DNA of 64,000 nucleotides from DASSJT01 sp035691065 (GCA_035691065.1 DASSJT010000203.1:8724-72723); one strand, 5' to 3'. Shown: positions 1-10,683, counted from the first letter of the stretch. Numbers and translations are program-made. The notes: generated by a model from the sequence alone, not told the origin.

Positions 1-62
1 CCTGACCCTGACCCCTGCCGACCGCTGACTTCCTGCTGACCTGCTGACCCGGAGGTGGCCCA

Positions 63-542
63 GTGCCCGACCGTGACCCCGACGCTGTGCGGGCCTTCGT
101 CGAGAAGTTCGGGAGCGCCCTGACGGACGCCGGCATGGCGCGGCTGCCCTCACGCGTCTTCGCCGCCCTCCTGGCCGACGAGGACGGCCGCATGACCGCC
201 GCCGAGCTCGCCGACTTCCTCAAGGCCAGCCCGGCCTCGATCTCCGGAGCCGTGCGTTACCTCGCCCAGGTGCAGCTGCTGCACCGGGAGCGCGAGCCCG
301 GGAGTCGCCGCGACGTCTACGTCATCGCCGACGACGCGTGGCACGACACGCTGATCAGCAGCGCGCGCATCTACGGCCCCATCCAGGCCGCGCTCGCGAC
401 CGGCGTCGACGTCGTGGGCGGTGCGCAGAGCCGCGCCGGCGCGCGGATCGCCCTCTCGGTCGACTTCCTCGAGTTCCTGATGGAGGAGATGACCGGGGTC
501 GCCAAGCGCTGGGAGGCGCGGGTCCGCGACACGACGCCCTGA
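63..542 (+). CDS. GbsR/MarR-type winged-helix transcriptional regulator
   Basis: Probable DNA-binding regulator of 159 aa. Residues about 20-85 read as a winged helix-turn-helix: an Ala/Leu-rich helix pair, a recognition-helix stretch ASPASISGAVRYL, and a basic wing around REREPGSRRDVY, as in GbsR-type MarR proteins. Beyond this only C-terminal helices are seen and there is no obvious ligand domain. The GTG start lies 7 bases after a strong ribosome site GGAGG at 51-55. The 50 bases before that are imperfect CTGAC units with stops in every frame. Its usual partner would be a transporter gene, which may lie left of the window. The family call is good; the target is unknown. Confidence 0.85.
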   Translation: MPDRDPDAVRAFVEKFGSALTDAGMARLPSRVFAALLADEDGRMTAAELADFLKASPASISGAVRYLAQVQLLHREREPGSRRDVYVIADDAWHDTLISSARIYGPIQAALATGVDVVGGAQSRAGARIALSVDFLEFLMEEMTGVAKRWEARVRDTTP

Positions 543-552
543 CCCGCTTGGG

Positions 553-634
553 GTATGCCGGTTGGGCTCCATGGCGCGCACCCTCGGCCTGTGCGCTGGT
601 GAGGTTTGCCACGGGTGGCGAGCACCCGGCATAC
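553..634. repeat. Inverted pair of the GTATGCCGG motif (terminator-like)
   Basis: GTATGCCGG at 553-561 and its complement CCGGCATAC at 626-634 flank 64 bases between the regulator and the mutase gene. The pair could form a long-loop hairpin ending the regulator transcript. Both arms are copies of an octamer found throughout the window. Confidence 0.45.
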
Positions 635-642
635 GGCCGCAC

Positions 643-648
643 TAATCT
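643..648 (+). promoter_or_regulatory. -10 element TAATCT, leaderless start of the mutase gene
   Basis: TAATCT ends 7 bases before the ATG at 656, which would place the transcript start on the start codon. There is no ribosome site in this gap. Confidence 0.5.
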
Positions 649-655
649 GCGAGCC

Positions 656-2248
<1,593 letters not shown>

Positions 2249-2415
2249 CGCTCCACGGGTCATTCCGGTATGCCGGGTGGCGGCGGGTGAGCCCGGGCTG
2301 GTGCGCGCGCGGGCTGGGCGCGCCGCATAGGCGCCGAGGCGGCTCGAGACGCATCGCGCGGATTGAGACGCCTTGCGCCGACGGGCCCTGGCTCACCGGT
2401 AGGGTTCGCCCTGAG

Positions 2416-3645
2416 ATGAGCCAGACCGACCTCCTCCACGCGGTGTCCCGCAGCATCGACTACCTCGCCCCCAGCGCCGTCGAGCTGCGGCGCGACCTGC
2501 ACGCCCACCCGGAGCTGTCCTGGCAGGAGACGCGCACGACGTCTGTCGTCGCCCAGCTCCTGGCCGAGGCCGGAGTCCCGCTCCGCATGCTGCGGGGCAG
2601 CGGACTCGTGGCCGACCTGGGTGCTGAGCATCCGGCATACCGCGTGGCACTGCGTGCTGACCTCGACGCGCTGCCGGTGCGCGAGGTGACCGGTCTCGAC
2701 TACGCCTCCACCACAGACGGCATCTGCCACGCCTGCGGCCACGACGCCCACGTCGCGATCCTGGTGTGCGCGGGGCTGGCCCTGGCGCGGCACAATGACG
2801 CGCTCCGGGCACAAGGGCTCGCCGTTCGCCTGGTGTTCCAGCCGGCCGAGGAGATGATGCCGGGAGGCGCGCTCTCGGCGATCGAGCAGGGCGTCCTCGA
2901 CGGTGTCGACACCATCTTCGCGCTCCACGTCGACCCCAGCCTCGACGTCGGGTTGGTCGGGCTGCGGGAGGGCCCGATCACCGCTGCGGCCGACAGCGTC
3001 AAGGTCACGCTGAGCGGTCGGGGTGGCCATACCTCCCGCCCACACCTGACCGAGGACCTCACCTTCGCCCTCGCCAAGGTGGTCAGCGAGGTGCCCGCGG
3101 CCCTGTCCCGACGCATGGACCCGCGCGCCGGCCTGGCCCTGGTGTGGGGGCGGATCGAGGCCGGTCGAGCCCACAACGTGATCCCCTCCTCGGGTGAGTG
3201 CGCCGGCACCCTGAGGATGCTGGACGCCGGGGCGTGGGAGACCGTGGGCCCCCTCCTCCAGGAGGTCGTCGAGTCGGTCGTTGCGCCGTATGCCGTGACC
3301 GCGAAGCTTGACCACGTGCGCGGCGTCCCGCCCGTGGTCAACTCGGCGGTGGGCGTCGCCCTGCTGCGCGAGGCGGCACTGGGCATCGGACTCGAGCCCA
3401 CGTCCACCGAGCAGTCCCTGGGCGGCGAGGACTTCTCGTGGTACGTCCAGCGGGTGGGAGGTGCCATGGCCCGGCTCGGCACCCGCGCGCCGGGAGGCCC
3501 GACCTACGACCTCCACCAAGGTGACCTGATCGTCGACGAGTCCGCGCTGGCCATCGGGGCCAAGCTGCTCGCGGGGGCTGCCGTGCGGGCTTCGCGTGCC
3601 GGAAGCCGTCCTACCGGAGTGGCGACCCGACCGTTGCGTGGCTGA
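2416..3645 (+). CDS. M20 family metal-dependent amidohydrolase
   Basis: Hydrolyses an N-acyl or amide bond of an amino-acid-like substrate (IAA-amino acid hydrolase / hippuricase / N-acyl-diaminopimelate deacetylase group), 409 aa. Metal-binding motifs are seen in order: RRDLHAHPELSWQE near the N-terminus, RADLDALPV, HACGHDAHVA, FQPAEE (catalytic Glu) and the dimerisation insert starting GRGGHTSRPH, with a C-terminal metal ligand in the LGGEDFSWY stretch. A TAGGGT hexamer at 2400-2405 lies 10 bases before the ATG and no ribosome site is present, so a very short leader is likely. It stands alone between the mutase and the nucleoside transporter. The exact substrate cannot be read from sequence. 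Confidence 0.92.
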   Translation: MSQTDLLHAVSRSIDYLAPSAVELRRDLHAHPELSWQETRTTSVVAQLLAEAGVPLRMLRGSGLVADLGAEHPAYRVALRADLDALPVREVTGLDYASTTDGICHACGHDAHVAILVCAGLALARHNDALRAQGLAVRLVFQPAEEMMPGGALSAIEQGVLDGVDTIFALHVDPSLDVGLVGLREGPITAAADSVKVTLSGRGGHTSRPHLTEDLTFALAKVVSEVPAALSRRMDPRAGLALVWGRIEAGRAHNVIPSSGECAGTLRMLDAGAWETVGPLLQEVVESVVAPYAVTAKLDHVRGVPPVVNSAVGVALLREAALGIGLEPTSTEQSLGGEDFSWYVQRVGGAMARLGTRAPGGPTYDLHQGDLIVDESALAIGAKLLAGAAVRASRAGSRPTGVATRPLRG

Positions 3646-3808
3646 CCACAGCCAAACTGTGGGCATCGGAACCTACCGGCGAGTCGCGGATCGATAACGG
3701 TTGCACCGGGTGGGCACCACTCTGCCTCTGCCGTGACCTTCGGAGTCTATTGTCGCTCGGCAGTGGTGCACACAGAGCACCTCGCTATGCAGAGAAGAGG
3801 AGACAGCC

Positions 3809-4864
3809 TTGCGTCACACGATGAAGGTTGCGGCGGTGGTGTCGGCGGCTGCGCTGGCGCTGTCCGCGTGTGGGAGTTCCGACGGCGGCGGCACGACTGG
3901 CGGTAGCACCGCTTCCACGTCGTCGGGTAAGACCGTCAAGGTCGGCATGGCCTATGACGTTGGTGGTCGTGGGGACCAGTCCTTCAACGACGCCGCTGCA
4001 GCGGGCCTGGACAAGGCCAAGGCGGAGCTGGGGGCCGACACCAAGGAGGCCGCCGCCGTGACCGGCGAGCCCGAGTCGGCCCGCGAGGAGCGGCTGACCC
4101 AGCTGATCGACGCCGGCTACACCAGCATCGTCGCCGTGGGCTTCGCCTACGCGGAGGCGACCGGCAAGGTGGCCAAGGCCAACCCCGACGTGCACTTCGC
4201 CATCATCGACGACGCCTCCCCCGCGTCGAAGGGCTCCAACGTCGCCCAGCTGACCTTCGCCGAGAACGAGGGCTCCTTCCTCGTCGGCGCGGCCGCCGCG
4301 CTGAAGTCGAAGACCGGCCACATCGGTTTCGTGGGCGGCGTCCAGGTCCCGCTCATCAAGAAGTTCGAGGCCGGCTACAAGGCCGGGGCCCAGGCGGTCA
4401 ACAAGAGCATCAAGATCGACGTCAAGTACCTCACCCAGCCGCCGGACTTCTCCGGCTTCGGCGACCCGGCCAAGGGCAAGACCGCGGCCGAGGGCATGTA
4501 CCAGGCCGGTGCGGACGTGGTCTACCACGCCGCAGGGGGCTCCGGTGCCGGCGTGTTCAACGCCGCCAAGGCCGCCGGCAAGATGGCGATCGGTGTCGAC
4601 TCGGACCAGGCTGCCAACCCGCAGCTGGCGGCGGTCAAGGACGTCATCATCACCTCGATGCTGAAGAAGGTCGACGTGGCCGTCTACGACTTCATCAAGT
4701 CGGAGGCCTCGGGCAGCTTCCAGGCCGGCAACAAGGTCTTCGACCTCAAGGCCGGCGGCGTCGACTACTCCACCACTGGTGGCAAGGTCGACGACATCAA
4801 GGCCAAGCTCGACGCCTACAAGCAGGACATCATCTCCGGCAAGATCACGGTTCCGACCAGCTGA
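3809..4864 (+). CDS. BMP/PnrA-family nucleoside-binding lipoprotein of an ABC importer
   Basis: Extracytoplasmic substrate-binding protein of 351 aa. It has a short basic N-terminus, a hydrophobic stretch and the lipobox LSAC with Cys21, followed by a Ser/Thr/Gly linker typical of actinobacterial lipoproteins. The mature part starts KVGMAYDVGGRGDQSFND, the signature of basic membrane proteins that bind purine nucleosides. TTG at 3809 is chosen because the ribosome site GAGGAG ends 7 bases upstream; ATG at 3821 would be too far from it. It is the first gene of a transporter-salvage cluster. Two strong hairpins follow it, which would favour more binding protein than transporter. Confidence 0.93.
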   Translation: MRHTMKVAAVVSAAALALSACGSSDGGGTTGGSTASTSSGKTVKVGMAYDVGGRGDQSFNDAAAAGLDKAKAELGADTKEAAAVTGEPESAREERLTQLIDAGYTSIVAVGFAYAEATGKVAKANPDVHFAIIDDASPASKGSNVAQLTFAENEGSFLVGAAAALKSKTGHIGFVGGVQVPLIKKFEAGYKAGAQAVNKSIKIDVKYLTQPPDFSGFGDPAKGKTAAEGMYQAGADVVYHAAGGSGAGVFNAAKAAGKMAIGVDSDQAANPQLAAVKDVIITSMLKKVDVAVYDFIKSEASGSFQAGNKVFDLKAGGVDYSTTGGKVDDIKAKLDAYKQDIISGKITVPTS

Positions 4865-4883
4865 TCTCCGCCAGTTCAGCGAC

Positions 4884-4920
4884 ACGGCCCGGGCGGCGCG
4901 GTAGCGTGCCACCGGGCCGT
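4884..4920 (+). terminator. Hairpin after the binding-protein gene
   Basis: ACGGCCCGG (4884-4892) pairs with CCGGGCCGT (4912-4920), and an inner 6-bp stem closes a 4-base loop. There is no T tract, as is common for actinobacterial terminators or 3-prime stabilisers. It lies 20 bases past the stop codon. Confidence 0.65.
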
Positions 4921-4939
4921 ATCGTCGCTCCCGCGGGCC

Positions 4940-4988
4940 GCGCTCTTCAGGCCCAGCCCAGGTCCGTTGGGCTGGACCCGAAGAGCGC
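4940..4988 (+). terminator. Long second hairpin between binding protein and ATPase
   Basis: GCGCTCTTC (4940-4948) pairs with GAAGAGCGC (4980-4988), and inside it CCAGCCCA (4953-4960) pairs with TGGGCTGG (4968-4975). The result is a stem of about 20 bp with two mismatches and a 7-base loop. It probably attenuates transcription into the ATPase gene or protects the upstream message. Confidence 0.7.
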
Positions 4989-5053
4989 GCCTCGCGGTGT
5001 CCCTGACCACTGTCGTCGGCTGTGACAGGCCGCCGAGCCCGAGGAGTGTCGCC

Positions 5054-6679
5054 ATCACTGCATCCGCACCCGAGAAGCCGCAGGTCGAGGCAGCCGCCGA
5101 CTACGCGGTGGAGCTCGAGGGAATCACGAAGCGGTTCCCCGGGGTCGTGGCCAACAAGGACATCGAGTTCAAGGTCCGCCGCGGGACGGTCCACGCGCTC
5201 GTGGGGGAGAACGGCGCGGGCAAGTCGACGCTGATGAAGATCCTCTACGGAGTCCAGCGCCAGGACGAGGGCACGATCAAGGTCAACGGCCGCGAGGTGT
5301 CGCTGCACTCGCCCGCCGATGCCATCCGTGAGGGCATCGGCATGGTGTTCCAGCACTTCATGCTTGCCGACAACCTCACCGTGCTCGAGAACGTCGTCCT
5401 CGGTGCCGAGAAGCTCCACGGCATCGGAGACACCGCCCGCGAGCACATCAAGCGCATCTCCGACGACTACGGGCTCGACGTCGACCCCGATGCCCTGGTG
5501 GCAGACCTCGGTGTGGGCATGCGGCAGCGCGTCGAGATCCTCAAGGTGCTCTACCGCGGCGCGAAGACGCTCATCCTCGACGAACCGACCGCGGTTCTCG
5601 TGCCCCAGGAGGTCGACGAGCTCTTCGACAACCTCCGCGAGCTCAAGCGCGAGGGCCTCACCGTCCTGTTCATCTCCCACAAGCTCGACGAGGTCCTCGC
5701 GGTCGCCGACTCGATCACGGTCGTCCGGAGGGGCACCACCGTCGACACCGTCGACCCCAAGAGCGTCAACGCCCGCCAGCTGGCTGAGCTCATGGTCGGC
5801 GCCGAGCTGCCCACGGCGGCCACCGAGGAGTCGACCGTCACCGACCGGGTCGTGCTGCGCGTCGAGGACCTCGTCCTGCGCGCGCCGGGAGCCGGGCGCA
5901 ACGTGCTCGACGGCATCAGCTTCACGATCCACGCCGGCGAGGTGTTGGGTATCGCCGGGGTCGAGGGCAACGGCCAGGCCGAGCTGGTCGAGGTCATCAT
6001 GGGCATGCGCGACCCCACGTCAGGACTGGTCTTTCTCGGCGACACCGACATTTCGGACTGGCACACCCGGGAGATCCGCGAGGCCGGTGTCGCCTACATC
6101 CCGGAGGACCGGCAGCGCCACGGCCTGCTGCTCGAGGCCCCGATCTGGGAGAACCGGATGCTCGGCCACCAGACCGAGGACCCCAATTCCAAGGGCTTCC
6201 TCATCGACGCCAAGGGTGCCAAGGCCGACACCGAGCGGATCCTCAAGGAGTACGACGTCCGCACGCCGTCGATCTTCGTCAAGGCGGGATCCCTGTCAGG
6301 CGGCAACCAGCAGAAGCTGATCATCGGCCGCGAGATGAGCCACCACCCGAAGGTCCTCGTGGCCGCGCACCCGACCCGCGGCGTGGACGTCGGCGCCCAG
6401 GCGACCATCTGGGACCTCATGCGCGAGGCCCGTCGAGAGGGTCTGGCCGTCCTCCTGGTGTCGGCCGACCTGGAGGAGCTGATCGGCCTGTCCGACACGA
6501 TCCGGGTGATCCTGCGCGGCCGGCTCTCCGGCGAGTTCGACCCTGACCTCGTCAGCGCCGAGGACCTGGGCGCAGCCATGACCGGTGCCGACCCCGAGGC
6601 GTCTGCCAAGGGATCTGGCGAAGGCGCCGGCATACCGGACAGCAGCCCGGACCACGACGAAAGCGGGGAGCGCGCATGA
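5054..6679 (+). CDS. ABC transporter ATP-binding protein, nucleoside (BMP-type) importer
   Basis: Double-domain ABC ATPase, about 541 aa, energising nucleoside import. The first nucleotide-binding domain has Walker A GENGAGKST, a signature region VGMRQRVEILK and Walker B LILDEPTAVL. The second has a degenerate Walker A region (GVEGNGQAELVEV), signature LSGGNQQKL and VLVAAHPTRGVDVG, as in rhamnose/ribose/nucleoside-type ATPases. The start is uncertain. The only good ribosome site (GAGGAG, 5041-5046) points to ATC at 5054, and the usual short N-terminus MTASAPEKP-like would begin there. Canonical in-frame choices are GTG 4997, which has no ribosome site and follows the long hairpin, and GTG 5108. 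Its stop overlaps the next start (ATGA). Confidence 0.9.
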   Translation: MTASAPEKPQVEAAADYAVELEGITKRFPGVVANKDIEFKVRRGTVHALVGENGAGKSTLMKILYGVQRQDEGTIKVNGREVSLHSPADAIREGIGMVFQHFMLADNLTVLENVVLGAEKLHGIGDTAREHIKRISDDYGLDVDPDALVADLGVGMRQRVEILKVLYRGAKTLILDEPTAVLVPQEVDELFDNLRELKREGLTVLFISHKLDEVLAVADSITVVRRGTTVDTVDPKSVNARQLAELMVGAELPTAATEESTVTDRVVLRVEDLVLRAPGAGRNVLDGISFTIHAGEVLGIAGVEGNGQAELVEVIMGMRDPTSGLVFLGDTDISDWHTREIREAGVAYIPEDRQRHGLLLEAPIWENRMLGHQTEDPNSKGFLIDAKGAKADTERILKEYDVRTPSIFVKAGSLSGGNQQKLIIGREMSHHPKVLVAAHPTRGVDVGAQATIWDLMREARREGLAVLLVSADLEELIGLSDTIRVILRGRLSGEFDPDLVSAEDLGAAMTGADPEASAKGSGEGAGIPDSSPDHDESGERA

Positions 6680-7791
6680 CCAGGCTGACGACCCGGCGGG
6701 TCGCGATCATGTTCGCGGCACCGGTGGTGGCCGTGATCGTCGCTTTCATCGTCACCTCCCTCGTGCTCATCTCCGTGGGCGACCCGGTGGGGGACGTGTG
6801 GAAAACCCTCCTGGCCGAGCCGAAGCCGCGCCAGATCGTCAACATGGTCAACAGTGCGACGGTGTTCTACCTGTCCGCGGTGGCGGTCGCGGTCGGCTTC
6901 AAGATGAACCTGTTCAACATCGGCGTCGACGGGCAGTACCGCGTCGGCGTCTTCGCCGCCGCGGTGTTCGCCGGGCAGGCATGGTTCCCGGGCCCCCTCA
7001 ACGTGATCCTGTCCATCCTCATCGCCATGCTGTGCGGTGGCATCTGGGCGGGCATCGCCGCCTGGCTCAAGGTGAAACGGGGTGTCTCCGAGGTCATCTC
7101 GACGATCATGCTGAACGCCATCGCCACCAATGTCGTCAACTGGCTGCTCGGCAAGGTCGCACCCACGATCGCGGGGAGCAACGTGCGCGCCACCAAGGAC
7201 ATCCCCGCCTCCTCCCAGCTCGAGGGCTTCAAGCTGATCCCAGCCGCGACCAACCGGGTCTACACGCTCATCGTGCTCGCGCTCCTCGTCGGCTTCCTCT
7301 ACTGGTTCGTGCTCAACAAGACCCGGTTCGGCTTCGACCTGAGGGCGACCGGCGGGTCGGAGACCGCGGCCATCGCGAGCGGCGTCCAGGTGCCCCGGAT
7401 GGTGCTGACCGCCATGGTGATCTCCGGCGCCCTTGCCGGACTCGTGGGCATGCCGCTGCTGTTCGGCCAGGACCACAACTACGGCACGACGTTCCAGGCC
7501 GGACTCGGGTTCGCCGGCATCGCCATCGCCCTGCTCGGGCGCAACCACCCGATCGGCATCGCCCTCGCCTCCCTGCTGTGGGCCTACCTCGAGGCGCAGG
7601 GCAACGGCCTGCAGATCCGCGCTGGGGTCAGCTCCGAGCTGGTCAACATCATCCAGGGCGTCATCCTGTTCGCGGTGGTCATCGCCTACGAGCTCACCCG
7701 CCGGGCGGAGCTGCGGCTCGACCAAGCCCGGGTCGCCCGAGAGCTGGGTGCCCGACCTGAGGTCCGGGCCGAGGAAGGAGCGCCGGCATGA
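6676..7791 (+). CDS. ABC transporter permease 1, nucleoside importer
   Basis: Inner-membrane subunit of the nucleoside importer, 371 aa, with about eight to ten hydrophobic segments. The conserved region FKMNLFNIGVDGQYRVG matches the BPD_transp_2 family (YufP-type). A cytoplasmic loop reads FGFDLRATGGSETAA, the coupling-helix region contacting the ATPase. It overlaps the ATPase stop and the next start by 4 bp each, so the three genes are translationally coupled. Confidence 0.93.
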   Translation: MTRLTTRRVAIMFAAPVVAVIVAFIVTSLVLISVGDPVGDVWKTLLAEPKPRQIVNMVNSATVFYLSAVAVAVGFKMNLFNIGVDGQYRVGVFAAAVFAGQAWFPGPLNVILSILIAMLCGGIWAGIAAWLKVKRGVSEVISTIMLNAIATNVVNWLLGKVAPTIAGSNVRATKDIPASSQLEGFKLIPAATNRVYTLIVLALLVGFLYWFVLNKTRFGFDLRATGGSETAAIASGVQVPRMVLTAMVISGALAGLVGMPLLFGQDHNYGTTFQAGLGFAGIAIALLGRNHPIGIALASLLWAYLEAQGNGLQIRAGVSSELVNIIQGVILFAVVIAYELTRRAELRLDQARVARELGARPEVRAEEGAPA

Positions 7792-9062
7792 GCGCCACTG
7801 GACTGAGCGTGGGCACCGCCGTCGTCACCGCCCCGCCGCCAGGGCCTCGGCGCAGGATCAGCCCGACCACCTGGGCGATCGGGATCGTGGTCATCATCGC
7901 GTTCCTGGCGATCCTTCGAATCATCACGGGCGCCAACGACATCGCTTCCTCGGGCGCGATCGGTGCGGCGATCGCGCTCGCCGTGCCGATCGGTCTCGCT
8001 GGGCTCGGCGGTCTCTGGTCGGAGCGGGCCGGCGTGGTCAACATCGGCCTCGAGGGCATGATGATCCTCGGCACCTGGGGCGCGGCCTTCTTCGGCTACC
8101 ACTGGGGCCCGTGGGTGGGCATCCTCGGCGCCATGTTCTGCGGCGTGCTCGGTGGCGTCGTCCACGCCGTCGCCACGGTCACCTTCGGCGTCGACCACAT
8201 CGTGTCCGGTGTCGCGCTGACCATTGTCAGCACCGGGGTGGCGAAGTACCTCGCTGCCCGCTTCTTCACCGGTCTGCCCGGCGGCGGCCCCACCCAGTCA
8301 CCGCCGCTGAAGGAGCTGCCGACCGTGTCGATCCCCGGCATCTCCGGGCCGCTCGGTGACCTCGAGCAGAAGCACATCTTCTTCGTGTCGGATCTCGCAG
8401 GGATCGTCAGGGGGCTCACCACCGGCCTGTCGGTGCTGACGATCATCGCCATCCTGCTCTTCGCGGGCACGTGGTGGGTGCTCTGGCGCACGGCGTTCGG
8501 CCTCCGACTGCGGTCCACCGGCGAGTCGCCCGTCGCGGCTGAGACCCTTGGTGTCAACGTCATCAAGTACAAGTTCCTCGCGGTGCTCGTGTCCGGTGGC
8601 ATGGCCGGTCTCGGCGGCGGCTTCCTCGCGCTCGTGGCGGCGAACATCTACCGCGACGGGCAGACCGGCGGGCGAGGCTACATCGGCCTCGCTGCCATGA
8701 TCTTCGGCAACTGGCGGCCCAGCGGGCTCGCGTCGGGCGCCGTGCTCTTCGGCTACACGGATGCCGTGCAGCTGCGCGGCGGCGGCACGACGGTCCACGC
8801 CATCCTGCTGCTCGTGGCGGTGCTGCTGATCGCCGTGGGGGTGTGGCAGATCACCCGCAACCGCCGCATGGTCCAGGGCACGCTGGCCATCGTGGCCGGG
8901 GCCGTCGCGGGCGCCTGGTACCTCCTCGCCGACACGGTTCCCGACGAGCTCACCGGCACGACGCCGTACGTCACGACTCTGCTGGTGCTCGCGTTCGCAT
9001 CCCAGCGGCTGCGCATGCCCGCCGCCGACGGCCAGGTCTACCGCAGGGGAGAGGGCCACTAG
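7788..9062 (+). CDS. ABC transporter permease 2, nucleoside importer
   Basis: Second membrane subunit, 424 aa, with the paralogous signature SERAGVVNIGLEGMMILG and coupling loop FGLRLRSTGESPVAAE, matching YufQ-type permeases. It is longer than usual: an N-terminal extension of about 25 residues and a C-terminal region with two or three extra hydrophobic segments. Its start overlaps the first permease stop (ATGA). Together with the lipoprotein, ATPase and permease 1 it makes a complete nucleoside ABC importer. Confidence 0.93.
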   Translation: MSATGLSVGTAVVTAPPPGPRRRISPTTWAIGIVVIIAFLAILRIITGANDIASSGAIGAAIALAVPIGLAGLGGLWSERAGVVNIGLEGMMILGTWGAAFFGYHWGPWVGILGAMFCGVLGGVVHAVATVTFGVDHIVSGVALTIVSTGVAKYLAARFFTGLPGGGPTQSPPLKELPTVSIPGISGPLGDLEQKHIFFVSDLAGIVRGLTTGLSVLTIIAILLFAGTWWVLWRTAFGLRLRSTGESPVAAETLGVNVIKYKFLAVLVSGGMAGLGGGFLALVAANIYRDGQTGGRGYIGLAAMIFGNWRPSGLASGAVLFGYTDAVQLRGGGTTVHAILLLVAVLLIAVGVWQITRNRRMVQGTLAIVAGAVAGAWYLLADTVPDELTGTTPYVTTLLVLAFASQRLRMPAADGQVYRRGEGH

Positions 9063-9145
9063 GTGCCCCCCGAGGAGCCACAGGAGCGGTATGCGGTGGG
9101 CCGGCTGAGCGCGCCCACCGGCCTTCCGTGGGCGCGGCGGTGCCC

Positions 9146-9589
9146 GTGAACCGCACCGATGCAGACCGGCATACCGGTTCTGTCTCCGTCGACTGGGAGG
9201 CGTTGCACGCCAAGGCAGTCGAGCTGATGCGCCGCGCCTACGCCCCCTACTCCCTGTTCCCGGTGGGTGTGGCGGGCCTGGTGGACGACGGCCGGGTCGT
9301 GGCCGGGTGCAACGTCGAGAATGCGGCCTACGGCGTCGGGCTGTGTGCCGAGTGCGGGATGGTGTCGGACCTGCACGCCACCGGTGGGGGGCGCCTGGTC
9401 GCGGTCTACTGTGTGGGCGGCGACGGCGAGGTGCTGATGCCGTGCGGCCGCTGCCGCCAGCTGCTCTGGGAGAACGGCGGGGCTGCCTGCCTGCTCATGA
9501 CCCCGGAGGGCGTGCTGACGATGCGGGACGTGCTTCCGCAGGCCTTCGGGCCGGACACGCTCGAGGCGGGAGCCCACCGGCCGGCCTAG
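9146..9589 (+). CDS. cdd: Cytidine deaminase
   Basis: Converts cytidine and deoxycytidine to uridine and deoxyuridine. It is 147 aa, about the usual homotetrameric length of 130-145. The substrate motif NVENAAYG and the zinc site CAECGM plus PCGRCRQ are intact, with catalytic Glu in CAEC. Start choice is between GTG 9140 and GTG 9146; neither has a clear ribosome site. It lies 84 bases after the nucleoside permease, so it probably belongs to the same transcript and acts on imported pyrimidine nucleosides. Confidence 0.92.
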   Translation: MNRTDADRHTGSVSVDWEALHAKAVELMRRAYAPYSLFPVGVAGLVDDGRVVAGCNVENAAYGVGLCAECGMVSDLHATGGGRLVAVYCVGGDGEVLMPCGRCRQLLWENGGAACLLMTPEGVLTMRDVLPQAFGPDTLEAGAHRPA

Positions 9590-9719
9590 CCGGCATGGCG
9601 ACGAACGGGGCTGTCCGGGTTGGCCGTTCGGGCAGCGGTGTGGCGAACGCGTCGCTACTGTCAGTACCCCGGGCCGCACCCGGCTCGGCATCGACGCGCT
9701 CATCAACGGAGATGACGAC

Positions 9720-10547
9720 ATGCGACGTCTGCTGACTGTCCTCGGGTCCGCCTTCTGCCTCGTCCTCGGCCTTGCTGGCCCCGCCGGCGCCGCGAAGCCG
9801 ACCGCCTCCACCAACACCCTGCCGAGCTCGATGGCCTCGACTGGTGACTCGATCACCCGCGCCTTCGATGCGACGTCCAGTGGCTGCTTCCTCTCCGACT
9901 GCCCCCAGTACTCGTGGTCGACGGGCACGAGCACCGCGGTCACGAGCCAGTACCAGAGGATCGTCAAGAAGAACCGCAAGATCAGCGGCAACGGCCACAA
10001 CAACGCGGTCACCGGCGCCAAGATGGGAGACCTCGACCGGCAGCTGCAGGTCGCTGCCTCGCAGAGCGTCGACTACGTCACCGTGCTCATGGGCGCCAAC
10101 GACCTGTGTACGTCCAGCACGTCGACCATGACCCCGACCGCTACGTTCCAGAGCCAGCTCCAGACAGCCCTGACGAACTACTTTGCCGCACGGCCGAGTT
10201 CGAAGATGTTCGTCAGCTCGATCCCGAACATCTACCAGCTGTGGAGCGTGCTCCACACCAACTTCAGTGCCGTCTCGACGTGGACGCTCTTCGGGATCTG
10301 CCAGGCGATGCTGTCGACGTCGAACTCCTCGGCCGACCGCCAGGCCGTCGTCGCCCAGGAGGCAGCCGACAACAACGTGCTCGCCACGGTCTGCGCCCAG
10401 TTCGCCAACTGCCGCTGGGATGGGTACGCCACCTACAACACCGCGTTCAGTGCCAGCGACGTCTCGACGGTCGACTACTTCCACCCCTCGATCCAGGGCC
10501 AGAACAAGCTCGCGTCGGTCACATGGGCGGCGAGCTACTGGGGCTGA
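9720..10547 (+). CDS. Secreted SGNH/GDSL-type hydrolase
   Basis: Exported esterase/lipase-like enzyme, 275 aa. An N-terminal signal peptide ends near AGPAGAA (about residue 24). The block I motif is GDSITRAF, block III is GAND (residues about 124-127), and the C-terminal dyad is DYFHPS. Several Cys pairs (GCFLSDC, ATVCAQFANC) suggest disulfides outside the cell. A ribosome site GGAG at 9708-9711 precedes the ATG. It is inserted between cytidine deaminase and thymidine phosphorylase without an obvious metabolic link. The substrate is unknown. Confidence 0.9.
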   Translation: MRRLLTVLGSAFCLVLGLAGPAGAAKPTASTNTLPSSMASTGDSITRAFDATSSGCFLSDCPQYSWSTGTSTAVTSQYQRIVKKNRKISGNGHNNAVTGAKMGDLDRQLQVAASQSVDYVTVLMGANDLCTSSTSTMTPTATFQSQLQTALTNYFAARPSSKMFVSSIPNIYQLWSVLHTNFSAVSTWTLFGICQAMLSTSNSSADRQAVVAQEAADNNVLATVCAQFANCRWDGYATYNTAFSASDVSTVDYFHPSIQGQNKLASVTWAASYWG

Positions 10548-10594
10548 GCCTCCTGACCTGGGGGCCCGCAGGCCGCAGGGCCAGAGGAGCAAGG

Positions 10595-10625
10595 GGTATG
10601 CCGGCAGCCGGCCGTCCGGCATACC
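10595..10625. terminator. Hairpin built from two GGTATGCCGG motif copies
   Basis: GGTATGCCGG (10595-10604) and CCGGCATACC (10616-10625) are perfect complements with an 11-base loop. The hairpin lies 48 bases after the hydrolase stop and 58 before thymidine phosphorylase, which fits a transcription terminator. Confidence 0.65.
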
Positions 10626-10683
10626 TCAGCCTGATTTGTTGCGCGGGTCCGTCCGCGCTGGGGCCATCTGTGATGATGGCGGC

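Noticed and set aside
338..655. N-terminal extension of the mutase by about 106 codons
   Set aside because: It overlaps the regulator gene in another frame, lacks similarity, and a -10 element sits directly before ATG 656.
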